Shown here: piece by piece, positions 20,319 through 29,048 of the stretch
How positions within the stretch are numbered: the first letter of the stretch is position 1
Layout of the letters: every line of letters begins with the position of its first letter
From: Oscillospiraceae bacterium
GTDB lineage: Bacteria > Bacillota > Clostridia > Monoglobales > Monoglobaceae
Assembly (NCBI GenBank): GCA_015068655.1
Contig: SVKC01000015.1
Coordinates: 1-39,276 of the forward strand
DNA: 39,276 nt
Reading direction: 5' to 3'
Made by a program: the position numbers and the translations under genes
Notes under the pieces: generated by a model
Databases searched by the model: none
What the model was told of the DNA's origin: nothing
Seen by the model: only the letters and a program-made list of their open reading frames with translations

Positions 20319-22778
20319 ATGAAAATAGTATTTTCAACAAAGAATGTGACCCGTGCGACATTTCTGGATATGTGCCGTTATGCTTATGATTACGGGTTTG
20401 AGGGCTTTGAAATATACGATGCAGTGAAGGAAAGAAGTCAGCATCATGACAGTATCCTGAGACGTGACCGTGTATCCGACGCAAAAAGAAAGCTTGTGAA
20501 CAGAAATCTTTCTGTTTCTGCACTTCGTATGCCTGATACAATTGAGAGTGAGAACACAAGCGCTGAATTGATTTTGAAATATGTGGATATGGCTGCAAAT
20601 TCAGGTGTTTCAAATATTATTGTACGTGTTGAAGAAAAGACTCCTTTTGATGTTCTGGAGACAAAGCTTGCAACTGCCGTAAAGCATGCAGAAGCTGCAG
20701 ATGTAGGGATTTTGTTCGAGACGGTAGGTTATCTTGCAAATACAGAAAATGTTATTGACATAATCAACTTTTTCTCATCTGCTGCAATTGGTGCGGCTTG
20801 GAACGTGAGAGGAACATACTTTGATGCAGGCGAAACCTCGGAAACAACAATCAAAACTCTTGGTGCTTACATCAAATATGTGCGTCTTGGTGATATGAAG
20901 GACGGAAAGACGGTTTTGATAGGTGAGGGCGAGCTTGAAGTTGAAAAGCTGATAAATGCTCTTTCCTCTCTTAATTACGAAGGCTTCATATGTGCAGCCT
21001 GGAACGAAGAAATAAACGATGCTGACATTGTTCTGACTCATTTTGCAAATTATATTTCTTCACTTAACCGTGAAAAGAAAACTTTTGAGCATGCTTACTA
21101 CAACAGAGCAAAAACAGGTACATTTGTATGGAAAAAGTATGATGTTATTGATGCAACCTTTTCAGATGTACTTGATACAATGGTAGAAAATTACCCTGAC
21201 CAATATGCATTCAAGTATCCTACTCTTGATTATACAAGAACCTACGAACAGTTCCGCCGTGATGTGGACGAGTGTGCGGCGGCACTTATTTCTCTGGGAG
21301 TGAAAGCCGGCGACCATGTGGCTGTGTGGGCTACGAATGTGCCTGAATGGTTTATTACCTTCTGGGCAACAACAAAAATCGGTGCTGTTTTGGTTACGGT
21401 TAACACAGCATACAAAATTCACGAAATTGAGTATTTGCTGAAACAGTCTGATACACATACTCTTGTGATGATAGAGTACTGCAAAGACATCAACTACAAA
21501 GAAATCATTCAGGAGCTTTGCCCTGAACTGGAAAATCTTGAACCTGGCAAGCCCCTTTATTCAAAGAACCTTCCTTTCCTGAGAAATGTTGTCACGGCAG
21601 GATTCTCAATGGATGGATGTCTGACCTGGGAGCAGATGCTTTCACGTTCGTCCCTTGTTCCGAGAGAAGAGGTTCGCAGACGTGCATCTCTTGTCAAGCC
21701 TGACGATGTATGTAATATGCAGTACACATCGGGTACAACGGGCTTTCCGAAGGGTGTTATGCTTACCCACCGAAACATTGTCAACAACGGAAAAACAATC
21801 GGTGACAGAATGGATTTGTCCACAGCTGACCGTATGATGATTCAGGTACCTATGTTCCATTGCTTCGGCATGGTTCTTTCAATGACATCTATGATGACCC
21901 ATGGTGGTACCCTTTGTCCGATACCCTATTTTTCACCGAAATCATCACTTGCTTGCGTGAATGATGAACATATTACCTGTTTCAACGGCGTACCCACAAT
22001 GTTCATTGCTATGTTCAATCACCCTGATTTTGCGAAGACGGATTTTTCGTATATGAGAACGGGTATTATGGCGGGTGCGAACTGTCCGGCAGACCTTATG
22101 CGGCGTGCGGCAGATGAAATGAATATGCGTGAAATTATCTCGGTGTACGGTCAGACAGAGGCTTCTCCCGGTTGTACTATGGGTGAGGTTAACGAAGATA
22201 TTGACCACCGTGTTGAAACAGTCGGTAGTCCTTTCCCCGGCGTCGAATGCAAGGTGATTGACCCTGAAACAGGCGAAGAGCTTCCTGACGGTGAGAGCGG
22301 TGAATTTGTTGCACGCGGCTTCAACATAATGAAGGGATACTACAAAATGCCCGAAGCAACTGCACAGGCAATTGATGCTGAAGGATGGCTCCATTCGGGA
22401 GATATTTGTATGAGAACCGAAGATGGATATTACAAGGTTACAGGCCGTCTCAAGGATATGATTATCCGTGGCGGTGAGAATCTTTATCCCCGTGAAATTG
22501 AGGAATTCTACCTGACAAATCCCAAGGTTCGTGATGTTCAGGTTGTTGGTGTCCCCGATGAGAGATACGGCGAGGAATGCTGTGCGTGGATTATTCTCCA
22601 TAAGGGCGAAACATCCGATGAAAATGAAATGCGTGAATTTGGCAATGCTTCAATTGCAAGACACAAGGTGCCAAGATACTTTATGTTTGTGAACGAATTC
22701 CCCATGAATGCTGCTGGCAAAATCTTGAAGTATAAAATGCGCGAAGAATCAGCTGAAAAACTCGGGTTGAAAAAATAA
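20319..22778 (+). CDS. Fusion of a xylose-isomerase-like TIM barrel to an acyl-CoA synthetase
   Basis: 819 residues. About 1-255 is a sugar-phosphate isomerase/AP-endonuclease-2-type TIM barrel (CRYAYDYGFEGFEIYDAV, VGILFETVGYLANTENV, YVRLGDMKDG, LNYEGFICAAWNEE). Of the usual metal ligands only the Glu in LFETVG is clear; the later Asp, His and Glu positions read Asn, Arg and Trp/Asn. About 270-819 is an ANL-superfamily AMP ligase: TSGTTGFPKG (470-479), YGQTEASPGCT, GDICMRTEDGYY, GRLKDMIIRGGENLYPREIE (from about 709) and catalytic K801 (AAGKILKY), all intact, so acid activation and CoA transfer should work. ATG 20319 has GGAG 6 nt upstream; ATG 20307 and GTG 20292 are alternatives. Probably controlled with the preceding gene by the T-box. 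Substrate unknown. Confidence 0.88.
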   Translation: MKIVFSTKNVTRATFLDMCRYAYDYGFEGFEIYDAVKERSQHHDSILRRDRVSDAKRKLVNRNLSVSALRMPDTIESENTSAELILKYVDMAANSGVSNIIVRVEEKTPFDVLETKLATAVKHAEAADVGILFETVGYLANTENVIDIINFFSSAAIGAAWNVRGTYFDAGETSETTIKTLGAYIKYVRLGDMKDGKTVLIGEGELEVEKLINALSSLNYEGFICAAWNEEINDADIVLTHFANYISSLNREKKTFEHAYYNRAKTGTFVWKKYDVIDATFSDVLDTMVENYPDQYAFKYPTLDYTRTYEQFRRDVDECAAALISLGVKAGDHVAVWATNVPEWFITFWATTKIGAVLVTVNTAYKIHEIEYLLKQSDTHTLVMIEYCKDINYKEIIQELCPELENLEPGKPLYSKNLPFLRNVVTAGFSMDGCLTWEQMLSRSSLVPREEVRRRASLVKPDDVCNMQYTSGTTGFPKGVMLTHRNIVNNGKTIGDRMDLSTADRMMIQVPMFHCFGMVLSMTSMMTHGGTLCPIPYFSPKSSLACVNDEHITCFNGVPTMFIAMFNHPDFAKTDFSYMRTGIMAGANCPADLMRRAADEMNMREIISVYGQTEASPGCTMGEVNEDIDHRVETVGSPFPGVECKVIDPETGEELPDGESGEFVARGFNIMKGYYKMPEATAQAIDAEGWLHSGDICMRTEDGYYKVTGRLKDMIIRGGENLYPREIEEFYLTNPKVRDVQVVGVPDERYGEECCAWIILHKGETSDENEMREFGNASIARHKVPRYFMFVNEFPMNAAGKILKYKMREESAEKLGLKK

Positions 22779-22843
22779 CGTAAATTCTCAAAGTAAATGC
22801 AACAGTAGAGTACTATGAGAAGAAATTAAGTTATAAAAAAAAC

Positions 22844-22872
22844 TTGCAGAAATGAAGTTTTTATGTTACAAT
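22844..22872 (+). promoter_or_regulatory. Sigma-A promoter of glyS
   Basis: TTGCAG (22844-22849), 17-nt spacer, TACAAT (22867-22872). It gives a leader of about 112 nt before the glyS start. Confidence 0.75.
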
Positions 22873-22892
22873 ATAATGTATCTGTGTATATA

Positions 22893-22991
22893 TGTAAGTC
22901 AGAAGCCTGAGGACTTCGGATTTATTCAATATTCCGCAGGCTCACGGCGGAGAAATATGAATTCTGTGAGCGGGAAAGGCAATGTGATAAA
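22893..22991 (+). promoter_or_regulatory. Structured glyS leader, not a T-box
   Basis: Between promoter and start: AGCCTG...CAGGCT and GCTCAC...GTGAGC inverted pairs overlap one another, and GAAG...CTTC competes with the first. The last stem ends a few nucleotides before the AAAGG ribosome site, so folding could affect translation. The T-box sequence TGGTACCGCGG is absent. Function unproven. Confidence 0.35.
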
Positions 22992-24374
22992 ATGAAAAAC
23001 ACTGAAAAAACAATGGAGAAAATTGTTGCTCTTTGCAAGGGTCGCGGATTTGTTTATTCCGGCTCTGAAATATACGGAGGATTGGCAAACACATGGGATT
23101 ATGGCCCTCTTGGTGTTGAACTCAAGAACAATGTTAAGCGTGCCTGGTGGAAAAAGTTTATTCAGGAAAGCCCTTACAACGTAGGTCTCGATGCAGCAAT
23201 CCTTATGAACCCCCAGACTTGGGTTGCATCCGGTCATGTGGGTGGATTCTCTGACCCTCTTATGGACTGCAAGGAATGTAAAACTCGTTTCCGCGCGGAC
23301 AAGCTTATTGAAGATGCGGCAGGGGTTTCGGCTGATGGCTGGTCAGACGAAAAAATGCTTGAATATATCAATGAGAATGACATAAAGTGTCCCAACTGCG
23401 GAAAGCATAACTTTACGGACATCAGAAAGTTCAACCTTATGTTCAAGACATTTCAGGGTGTTACAGAGGACAGCTCAAGTGAGCTTTTCCTTAGACCGGA
23501 AACTGCGCAGGGTATTTTTGTGAATTTCAAGAATGTTCAGAGAACTTCAAGAAAAAAGGTTCCATTCGGCATAGGTCAGGTTGGCAAGTCCTTCCGTAAT
23601 GAAATTACTCCCGGAAATTTCACTTTCAGAACCCGTGAATTTGAGCAGATGGAGCTTGAATTCTTCTGCAAACCCGGAACTGACCTCGAATGGTTCAGAT
23701 ACTGGAAGGATTTCTGTAAAAACTGGTTGCTTTCTTTGAATATCAAAGAAGAAAATATCAAAATGCGTGACCATGAGCAGGAAGAGCTTTCTCATTACAG
23801 TAACGCAACAACAGATATTGAGTTTATGTTCCCCTTTGGCTGGGGCGAGCTTTGGGGTATAGCAGACCGCACAGATTTTGACCTTACACAGCACAGCAAT
23901 CACAGCGGTGAAAAGCTTGAATACAATGACCCTGAAACAAATGAGAAATATATTCCTTACTGTGTTGAACCATCGCTCGGTGCTGACCGCGTAACTTTGG
24001 CTTTCCTTGTTGAAGCTTATGACGAAGAAGTTATTGACGCTGAGAAGAATGATGTTCGTACAGTGATGAGATTCCATCCGGCTCTTGCGCCCATAAAGGC
24101 GGCTGTTCTGCCCCTTTCAAAGAAGCTTTCCGAGGGCGCAACTGCTGTATACCAGAAACTGGCTTCTGAATTTATGTGTGAATTTGATGAATCAGGAAGT
24201 ATCGGAAAGCGTTATCGCAGACAGGACGAAATCGGTACACCCTTCTGTATCACTTATGACTTTGATTCAGAGGAAGACGGTTCTGTTACTGTTCGTCACC
24301 GCGATACAATGGAGCAGGAAAGAGTCAAAATTGATGACCTTGTTGCATATATCAGCGAAAGAATAAAGTTTTAG
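22992..24374 (+). CDS. glyS: Glycyl-tRNA synthetase (alpha2 type)
   Basis: Class II aminoacyl-tRNA synthetase charging tRNA-Gly with glycine, 460 residues, the homodimeric form used by many Firmicutes. Motif 1 region [17 protein letters not shown], the insertion with zinc-binding-like cysteines ([10 protein letters not shown] and [11 protein letters not shown]), motif 2 [21 protein letters not shown], and motif 3 [14 protein letters not shown] are intact, followed by the anticodon-binding domain (about 365-460, [15 protein letters not shown]). ATG 22992 has AAAGG 12 nt upstream. Followed after 63 nt by holB. Confidence 0.96.
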   Translation: MKNTEKTMEKIVALCKGRGFVYSGSEIYGGLANTWDYGPLGVELKNNVKRAWWKKFIQESPYNVGLDAAILMNPQTWVASGHVGGFSDPLMDCKECKTRFRADKLIEDAAGVSADGWSDEKMLEYINENDIKCPNCGKHNFTDIRKFNLMFKTFQGVTEDSSSELFLRPETAQGIFVNFKNVQRTSRKKVPFGIGQVGKSFRNEITPGNFTFRTREFEQMELEFFCKPGTDLEWFRYWKDFCKNWLLSLNIKEENIKMRDHEQEELSHYSNATTDIEFMFPFGWGELWGIADRTDFDLTQHSNHSGEKLEYNDPETNEKYIPYCVEPSLGADRVTLAFLVEAYDEEVIDAEKNDVRTVMRFHPALAPIKAAVLPLSKKLSEGATAVYQKLASEFMCEFDESGSIGKRYRRQDEIGTPFCITYDFDSEEDGSVTVRHRDTMEQERVKIDDLVAYISERIKF

Positions 24375-24437
24375 TATTTTGCAAAGGTAAAACGGGAAGG
24401 CTTGCCCTTGTGCCTTTGAGAAAAGGCGGTGGTTTCA

Positions 24438-25448
24438 GTGCTTTCAAATGTTCTGGGACATGAGAAAGTGAAAAGAGTTCTGGTAGGTTCATATATGGAG
24501 AATCGTGTGGGACACGCATATATCTTTGAGGGTCCAAAGGGTGTCGGCAGACAGACTGCCGCAATTGAGTTTGCAAAGCTCTTGCTTTGTGAAAATCCTC
24601 GGGAGGGTGAACCTTGCGGAGTCTGCAAAAGCTGTTCCATGTGCAGAGCAGGAAGCCATCCCGATTTGCAGATTGTTACCAATCAGCTGTATGATGAAAC
24701 AAAAAAATCTACCGATGTTCTTGTTGATACGGTTCGTAATATGAAAAAGGATATTTTCATCAAGCCGTATCTTGCAGAACGAAAGCTTTATGTTATGCCC
24801 TCGGCGGATACTATGAATGCTCACGCTCAGAACAGTCTACTCAAGGTTCTTGAGGAACCTCCGGAGTATTGTACAATAATTCTGATTGCGGAAAATTCAA
24901 ATCTTTTTCTGCCGACAATTCTTTCACGTGCTGTACCCGTAAGGTTTTTCCCTCTTTCGGAGGCTGACGTGGAAGGCTTTTTGAAAAAGCAGTTTCCGGA
25001 GCTTGGTGAGAGTACGGCGGCTGTTGCAGCAATGAGCGGCGGTTGTATCGGGCGGGCAAAAGAGCTTGCAGAGGATGACGAGGTAATGCAGCTCAGGAAT
25101 GAGCTGTTTTCAGGCGTTTTGGCACTTTCGGGCAGAGGAACACGGTCGGTATATGATTTTATGCTGTTTTTGAAACACAGCAAGGAAAATATCAAGCTTG
25201 TTTTTGATATTCTTCAGGGACTTTTCCGCGACCTTTTGCACATAAAGCAGAGTAATTCCACTGATGGAATTCTGAATAGGGATAAGGTATCGGAGCTTGG
25301 ACAGATTGCAGAAAAAATCCGTACAGATGCCCCTGTAAGAATGCTTGAAATACTAATCAGGTATACAGAATACCTGGCGAGAAATATAAGCCTTGCACAG
25401 GTTTCCCAGTGCATGAGCTTGGAACTTTGGGAGGTAATGCATGACTGA
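24438..25448 (+). CDS. holB: DNA polymerase III delta-prime subunit
   Basis: Clamp-loader subunit of the DNA polymerase III holoenzyme, an AAA+ protein of about 336 residues. The N-terminal HAYIFEGPKGVGRQTAAIEFAK carries the P-loop-like motif; the zinc module is the cysteine cluster CENPREGEPCGVCKSCSMC; then ADTMNAHAQNSLLKVLEEPP and sensor-1-like ILSRAVPVRFFPL, all typical of delta-prime/DnaX relatives. The start codon is GTG: 24438 has better spacing from AAAGG than GTG 24429, which is only 2 nt from it. Overlaps ricT by 8 nt, the conserved holB-yaaT order of Firmicutes. Confidence 0.92.
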   Translation: MLSNVLGHEKVKRVLVGSYMENRVGHAYIFEGPKGVGRQTAAIEFAKLLLCENPREGEPCGVCKSCSMCRAGSHPDLQIVTNQLYDETKKSTDVLVDTVRNMKKDIFIKPYLAERKLYVMPSADTMNAHAQNSLLKVLEEPPEYCTIILIAENSNLFLPTILSRAVPVRFFPLSEADVEGFLKKQFPELGESTAAVAAMSGGCIGRAKELAEDDEVMQLRNELFSGVLALSGRGTRSVYDFMLFLKHSKENIKLVFDILQGLFRDLLHIKQSNSTDGILNRDKVSELGQIAEKIRTDAPVRMLEILIRYTEYLARNISLAQVSQCMSLELWEVMHD

Positions 25449-26304
25449 AGTTATTGGAGTAAAATTCAACAAAGCCGGAAAGATATATTATTTTGACCCA
25501 AAGGGGAAGCAATTGAATATCGGAGACGGTGTTGTTGTTGAAACATCAAGAGGTGTTGAGTTCGGATATGTTGCAGTGAAAAACAAGGAGGTTGGAGAGA
25601 ATGAGATTGTTACTCCTCTCAAGCCCATAATCAGAAAAGCAACAGATGCCGACTTTGAAAAGCTTGAAAGAAACAAAGAAAAGGAAAAAGAGGCTTTTGA
25701 GATTGCTGTCAAGAAAATTCAGGAGCATAAGCTGGATATGAAGCTTATCAACACGGAATATACCTTTGACGGCAGCAAGATTCTTTTCTATTTTACGGCA
25801 GACGGACGTATAGATTTCCGTGAGCTTGTGAAAAGCCTTGCCGGTGTTTTTCGTACTAGAATTGAGCTTAGACAGATGGGTGTGCGTGATGAAGCAAAAA
25901 CACTTGGAGCAATAAGTATTTGCGGAAGACCCCTTTGTTGTTCCAGCTTTCTCAATGATTTCCATTCTGTTTCAATAAGGATGGCGAAGGATCAGGGGCT
26001 TTCTCTCAACCCTACAAAAATTTCGGGGATTTGCGGAAGGCTTATGTGCTGTCTTCAGTATGAACAGGCGGCATATGAGGATTTGCTCAAAAAAGTTCCC
26101 GGAAAAGGTTCGTTGATTGAGTATGACGGACAAAGAGGTGTTGTTACGGATACATTTGTCCTGAAAGGTCTTATCAAGGTGAAGTTCGGAACTCCTGAAG
26201 AATCTTCGTTCAAGGTTCTTGCGGCTCAGGATGTAAAAATCCTGAAAAAAGGAAAGTCAGAACCCATACCTGAGGACGTAAAAAAAGAGCTGGAAGAAAA
26301 ATAA
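25441..26304 (+). CDS. ricT: PSP1-domain protein RicT (YaaT)
   Basis: RicT is part of the Ric (YaaT-YlbF-YmcA) complex that stimulates RNase Y processing and affects sporulation and competence in Bacillus. In 287 residues the PSP1 domain (about 50-140) is followed by the cysteine motifs CGRPLCC and ISGICGRLMCCLQYE that bind the Fe-S cluster. The C-terminal region ends in a charged tail. Its ATG lies in the final codons of holB (overlap ATGACTGA), so translation is coupled. ylbF and ymcA are not in this window. Confidence 0.93.
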   Translation: MTEVIGVKFNKAGKIYYFDPKGKQLNIGDGVVVETSRGVEFGYVAVKNKEVGENEIVTPLKPIIRKATDADFEKLERNKEKEKEAFEIAVKKIQEHKLDMKLINTEYTFDGSKILFYFTADGRIDFRELVKSLAGVFRTRIELRQMGVRDEAKTLGAISICGRPLCCSSFLNDFHSVSIRMAKDQGLSLNPTKISGICGRLMCCLQYEQAAYEDLLKKVPGKGSLIEYDGQRGVVTDTFVLKGLIKVKFGTPEESSFKVLAAQDVKILKKGKSEPIPEDVKKELEEK

Positions 26305-26310
26305 ATAATT

Positions 26311-26349
26311 ATCGGGGTTGTCCTATGTGAAACAACCCCGATTTTTTTG
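26311..26349. terminator. Rho-independent terminator after ricT
   Basis: ATCGGGGTTGT (26311-26321) pairs with ACAACCCCGAT (26332-26342), followed by T7. It ends the glyS-holB-ricT unit and lies at the 3' side of the convergent hydrolase gene. Confidence 0.9.
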
Positions 26350-26360
26350 CCCTGATATTG

Positions 26361-27092
26361 TTATTCTGTGTGTGCAAGAACAAAATTAATTATGGGAGTG
26401 TTGTCTTCAAGTCCGTGAGGGTGATGCGCACAACCGGGTTTGATGTGAATTTCAATTTCACCGCCGTTTTCCTTGTAGAATTTTTCAAGGATTGCACCGT
26501 TTTCGCAATAAGGCACAACCGGGTCGGAGTCTCCTGCTACCATAATTATAGGCATTTTGTTTTCCAGAAGAATAGGCATCTTGTCGATAGGGTGCTCACG
26601 ATAACATATAAGCTCGGATATAGTTCTGCCTGTTGCCTGAAAATATTCATCATAGCTGATGCCTTCACTGCCTATTCCAATTCCTCCGGGACAGGAAAGG
26701 AGGTTGAGAACGGGTGCATCTATGTAAAGGCAGGATACCTTTTCGGGGTATCTTGCGGCAAACTTTGTACCAATGAGACCGCCGCAGCTCATTCCTACTG
26801 GGACACACTTTTCGTAAAGTCCGAATTCTTCGTTGAGAAAATCTGCAAAACGTGCTTTCAAATCAAGGTCTTCATCAAGACACCAGCGTGTTTTGTTACT
26901 TATGAAAGCAAGATGCCAGCCAAGTTTCACCATTTCAATTTCGAATTGAGGAAAAGCATCAAAATATTCTGTTTTCAGCAACCATTTGCTGCATTTGTTT
27001 TCTTCCTTGGGCAAAATGAGAATTGCTTCTCGTCCTTCAAACAAAAAGTCGAGACGTTCAAAGCCGTTCCAAGTTGATTTTGTGATTTCCAT
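26361..27092 (-). CDS. Alpha/beta hydrolase
   Basis: 243-residue serine hydrolase. The nucleophile elbow is G-M-S-C-G-G (S102), the acid is probably D190 (VAGDSDPVVPY) and the base H223 or H224 (GCAHHPHGLED). The N-terminal strand FEGREAILILPKE replaces the usual HG oxyanion loop, so it belongs to a divergent group, probably esterase-like. The start is ATG 27092 with AAAGGA upstream; the longer frame covers the cysK end and is not real. It lies 16 nt behind cysK on the same strand and is probably co-transcribed, but no link to cysteine metabolism is evident. Confidence 0.78.
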   Translation of the reverse strand: MEITKSTWNGFERLDFLFEGREAILILPKEENKCSKWLLKTEYFDAFPQFEIEMVKLGWHLAFISNKTRWCLDEDLDLKARFADFLNEEFGLYEKCVPVGMSCGGLIGTKFAARYPEKVSCLYIDAPVLNLLSCPGGIGIGSEGISYDEYFQATGRTISELICYREHPIDKMPILLENKMPIIMVAGDSDPVVPYCENGAILEKFYKENGGEIEIHIKPGCAHHPHGLEDNTPIINFVLAHTE

Positions 27093-27108
27093 TATTCGTT
27101 TTCCTTTC

Positions 27109-28035
27109 TCATTTAAAAAGTTCTGTTGACATATATCTTTCACCTGTATCGGGCAAAAGAACAACAATTGATTTGTCTTGCATTTCGGGGCGTTTTGCAA
27201 TTTCTGTTGCAGCAAAAAGCGCCGCACCCGATGAAATACCAACAAGAATTCCTTCCAGCCTTGCAAGCTTTCGTGCCGCAGAATAGGCATCCTCTTCGGA
27301 AACAGTTATAATTTCGTCAAGGACATCTTTGCTCAAGGTGTTGGGGACAAAGTTTGCACCTATGCCCTGAAGTCCGTGGCTTCCTGCCTTGCCTTCAGAG
27401 AGGAGAGGTGAGTTTTTTGGCTCAACAGCAATAATTCTGATGTCAGGGTTCTTTTCTTTCAGATATTTGCCTGTTCCTGATATTGTTCCGCCTGTGCCTA
27501 CTCCTGCCACAAAGACATCAATCTCACCGTCTGTGTCCGACCAGATTTCAGGCCCCGTTGTTTCATAGTGTGCTGTGGGGTTTGACGGATTTTCAAATTG
27601 TGAGGGAATAAAGCTGTGAGTGTATTCTTTCGAAAGCTCTTCAGCTTTTTCTATTGCACCTTGCATACCATTTTTTCCTTCGGTAAGAACAATTTCTGCA
27701 CCGTATGCTGAAAGTAGGTTGCGTCGTTCGATGCTCATAGTGTCGGGCATAGTCAATATCGCTTTGTAGCCCTTTGATGCTGCAATAGCAGCTAAACCGA
27801 TGCCTGTGTTGCCGCTTGTGGGTTCGATAATTACCGAGTCAGGAAAAAGCTTTCCGGCTTTTTCTGCATCTTCAATCATTGCCTTTGCAATTCTGTCCTT
27901 TGCACTTCCGGCGGGATTGAAGTATTCAAGCTTTGCAAGTATGGTTGTGCTCAGACTGTTGGATTTGCTGTAATTGTTCAGTTCCATAAGAGGCGTTGAA
28001 CCGATGAGGTCTGTTATTGATTTGAATGTTTTCAT
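27109..28035 (-). CDS. cysK: Cysteine synthase A (O-acetylserine sulfhydrylase)
   Basis: PLP-dependent synthesis of L-cysteine from O-acetylserine and sulfide. In 308 residues the PLP lysine is K46 (NPAGSAKDR), the substrate loop is TSGNTG (73-78), the PLP phosphate loop GVGTGGTISGTGKYL (about 176-190) and the Ser near the pyridine nitrogen in GISSGAAL. The C terminus resembles the CysE-binding region of CysK. The start is ATG 28035 after AGGAG (6 nt). It lies about 4.7 kb from cysE on the same strand, suggesting a loose cysteine cluster. A hairpin terminator precedes it closely. Confidence 0.95.
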   Translation of the reverse strand: MKTFKSITDLIGSTPLMELNNYSKSNSLSTTILAKLEYFNPAGSAKDRIAKAMIEDAEKAGKLFPDSVIIEPTSGNTGIGLAAIAASKGYKAILTMPDTMSIERRNLLSAYGAEIVLTEGKNGMQGAIEKAEELSKEYTHSFIPSQFENPSNPTAHYETTGPEIWSDTDGEIDVFVAGVGTGGTISGTGKYLKEKNPDIRIIAVEPKNSPLLSEGKAGSHGLQGIGANFVPNTLSKDVLDEIITVSEEDAYSAARKLARLEGILVGISSGAALFAATEIAKRPEMQDKSIVVLLPDTGERYMSTELFK

Positions 28036-28061
28036 ATGCAACTCCTGTGTTGGATTTATTT

Positions 28062-28096
28062 ACAGAAAAGGGCTGTAAAATACAGCCCTTTTCTGT
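28062..28096. terminator. Bidirectional hairpin between transketolase and cysK
   Basis: 16-bp perfect stem, ACAGAAAAGGGCTGTA (28062-28077) against TACAGCCCTTTTCTGT (28081-28096); the GGGCTGT core flanked by A4/T4 has intrinsic-terminator form on both strands. Only about 16 nt separate it from the cysK ribosome site. Confidence 0.75.
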
Positions 28097-28103
28097 ATGT
28101 ATA

Positions 28104-29048
28104 TTATTTTCTTCCTATTACAGTCTTAGCTTTTTCTACAATTGTTTTTGTATCAAGTCCGTAGATTTCAAAGAGCTTTGCGGGAGTGCCTGAACGACCG
28201 AACTCGTCCCTTGTACCCACACGCTCTATAGGAACAGGACAGCCCTCTGCAAGAACTTCTGCAACAGCACTTCCAAGTCCGCCGATGATGTTGTGTTCTT
28301 CGGCAGTAACAATTGCACCGGTTTCTTTTGCCGCTTTGATGATTATATCGCGGTCAATGGGCTTTATGGTATGAATGTTGACTACTCTTGCGTCAATGCC
28401 CTGGTTGTTGAGTACAGTTTTTGCCTCCAATGCATAAGGAACCATAAGTCCTGTTGCGATGATTGTTACATCCTTACCCTCTGCAAGCTGTACACCCTTG
28501 CCGATTTCGAACTTGTAGTCTTCACCGAAAATGGTGGGAACCGCAAGTCTTCCAAAACGGAGATATACGGGACCTTCATAGTCAATTGCCGCTTTTACGG
28601 CAAGTCTTGCTTCAGCTGCGTCAGCGGGGTTGAGAATAACCATATTGGGTATTGTACGCATAATTCCCATATCTTCAAGACACTGGTGAGTTGCACCGTC
28701 TTCGCCAACAGAGATACCTGCGTGAGTTGCACCGATTTTTACGTTGAGCTTCGGATAACCAATGGAATTTCTTACCTGTTCAAAGGCTCTTCCTGCAGCA
28801 AACATTGCGAAGGAGCTTGCAAAAACTACCTTTCCGCAAGTTGACATACCCGCAGCAACTGATAACATATTACCTTCTGCGATACCGCAGTTGAAAAATC
28901 TTTCAGGATATACCTTCAGAAAACTATCGGTTTTTGTTGATTTTGAAAGGTCAGCATCAAGAACAACAACTCTTTCGTCGCAACCGAATTCTGCCAATGC
29001 TGCACCGTATGCTTCACGTGTTGCCTTTTTTTCGCCTATTGTATACAT
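28104..29048 (-). CDS. Transketolase, C-terminal subunit
   Basis: C-terminal half of a split transketolase (pyrimidine-binding and C-terminal domains), 314 residues. Present are VVLDADLSKSTKTDSF, ERFFNCGIAEGNMLSVAAGM (with the catalytic Glu that activates thiamine diphosphate), THAGISVGEDGATHQ, and TAEEHNIIGGLGSAV in the C-terminal domain. Transfers two-carbon units in the pentose phosphate pathway together with the N-terminal subunit. Its ATG overlaps the stop of the N-terminal subunit gene (TAATG), so the two are translated in a coupled, probably 1:1 manner. Confidence 0.94.
   Translation of the reverse strand: MYTIGEKKATREAYGAALAEFGCDERVVVLDADLSKSTKTDSFLKVYPERFFNCGIAEGNMLSVAAGMSTCGKVVFASSFAMFAAGRAFEQVRNSIGYPKLNVKIGATHAGISVGEDGATHQCLEDMGIMRTIPNMVILNPADAAEARLAVKAAIDYEGPVYLRFGRLAVPTIFGEDYKFEIGKGVQLAEGKDVTIIATGLMVPYALEAKTVLNNQGIDARVVNIHTIKPIDRDIIIKAAKETGAIVTAEEHNIIGGLGSAVAEVLAEGCPVPIERVGTRDEFGRSGTPAKLFEIYGLDTKTIVEKAKTVIGRK

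Noticed and set aside
21945-22601. 218-residue antisense frame within the acyl-CoA synthetase gene
   Set aside because: It lies opposite strongly conserved ligase motifs and has Cys/His/Thr-rich composition typical of shadow frames.
22873-22991. T-box in front of glyS
   Set aside because: No TGGTACCGCGG-type sequence, AGAGA box or attenuator is present in the leader.
26358-27077. 239-residue + strand frame opposite the hydrolase after cysK
   Set aside because: The - strand frame has a serine-hydrolase triad and ribosome site; the + strand frame starts inside the ricT terminator and has no motif.
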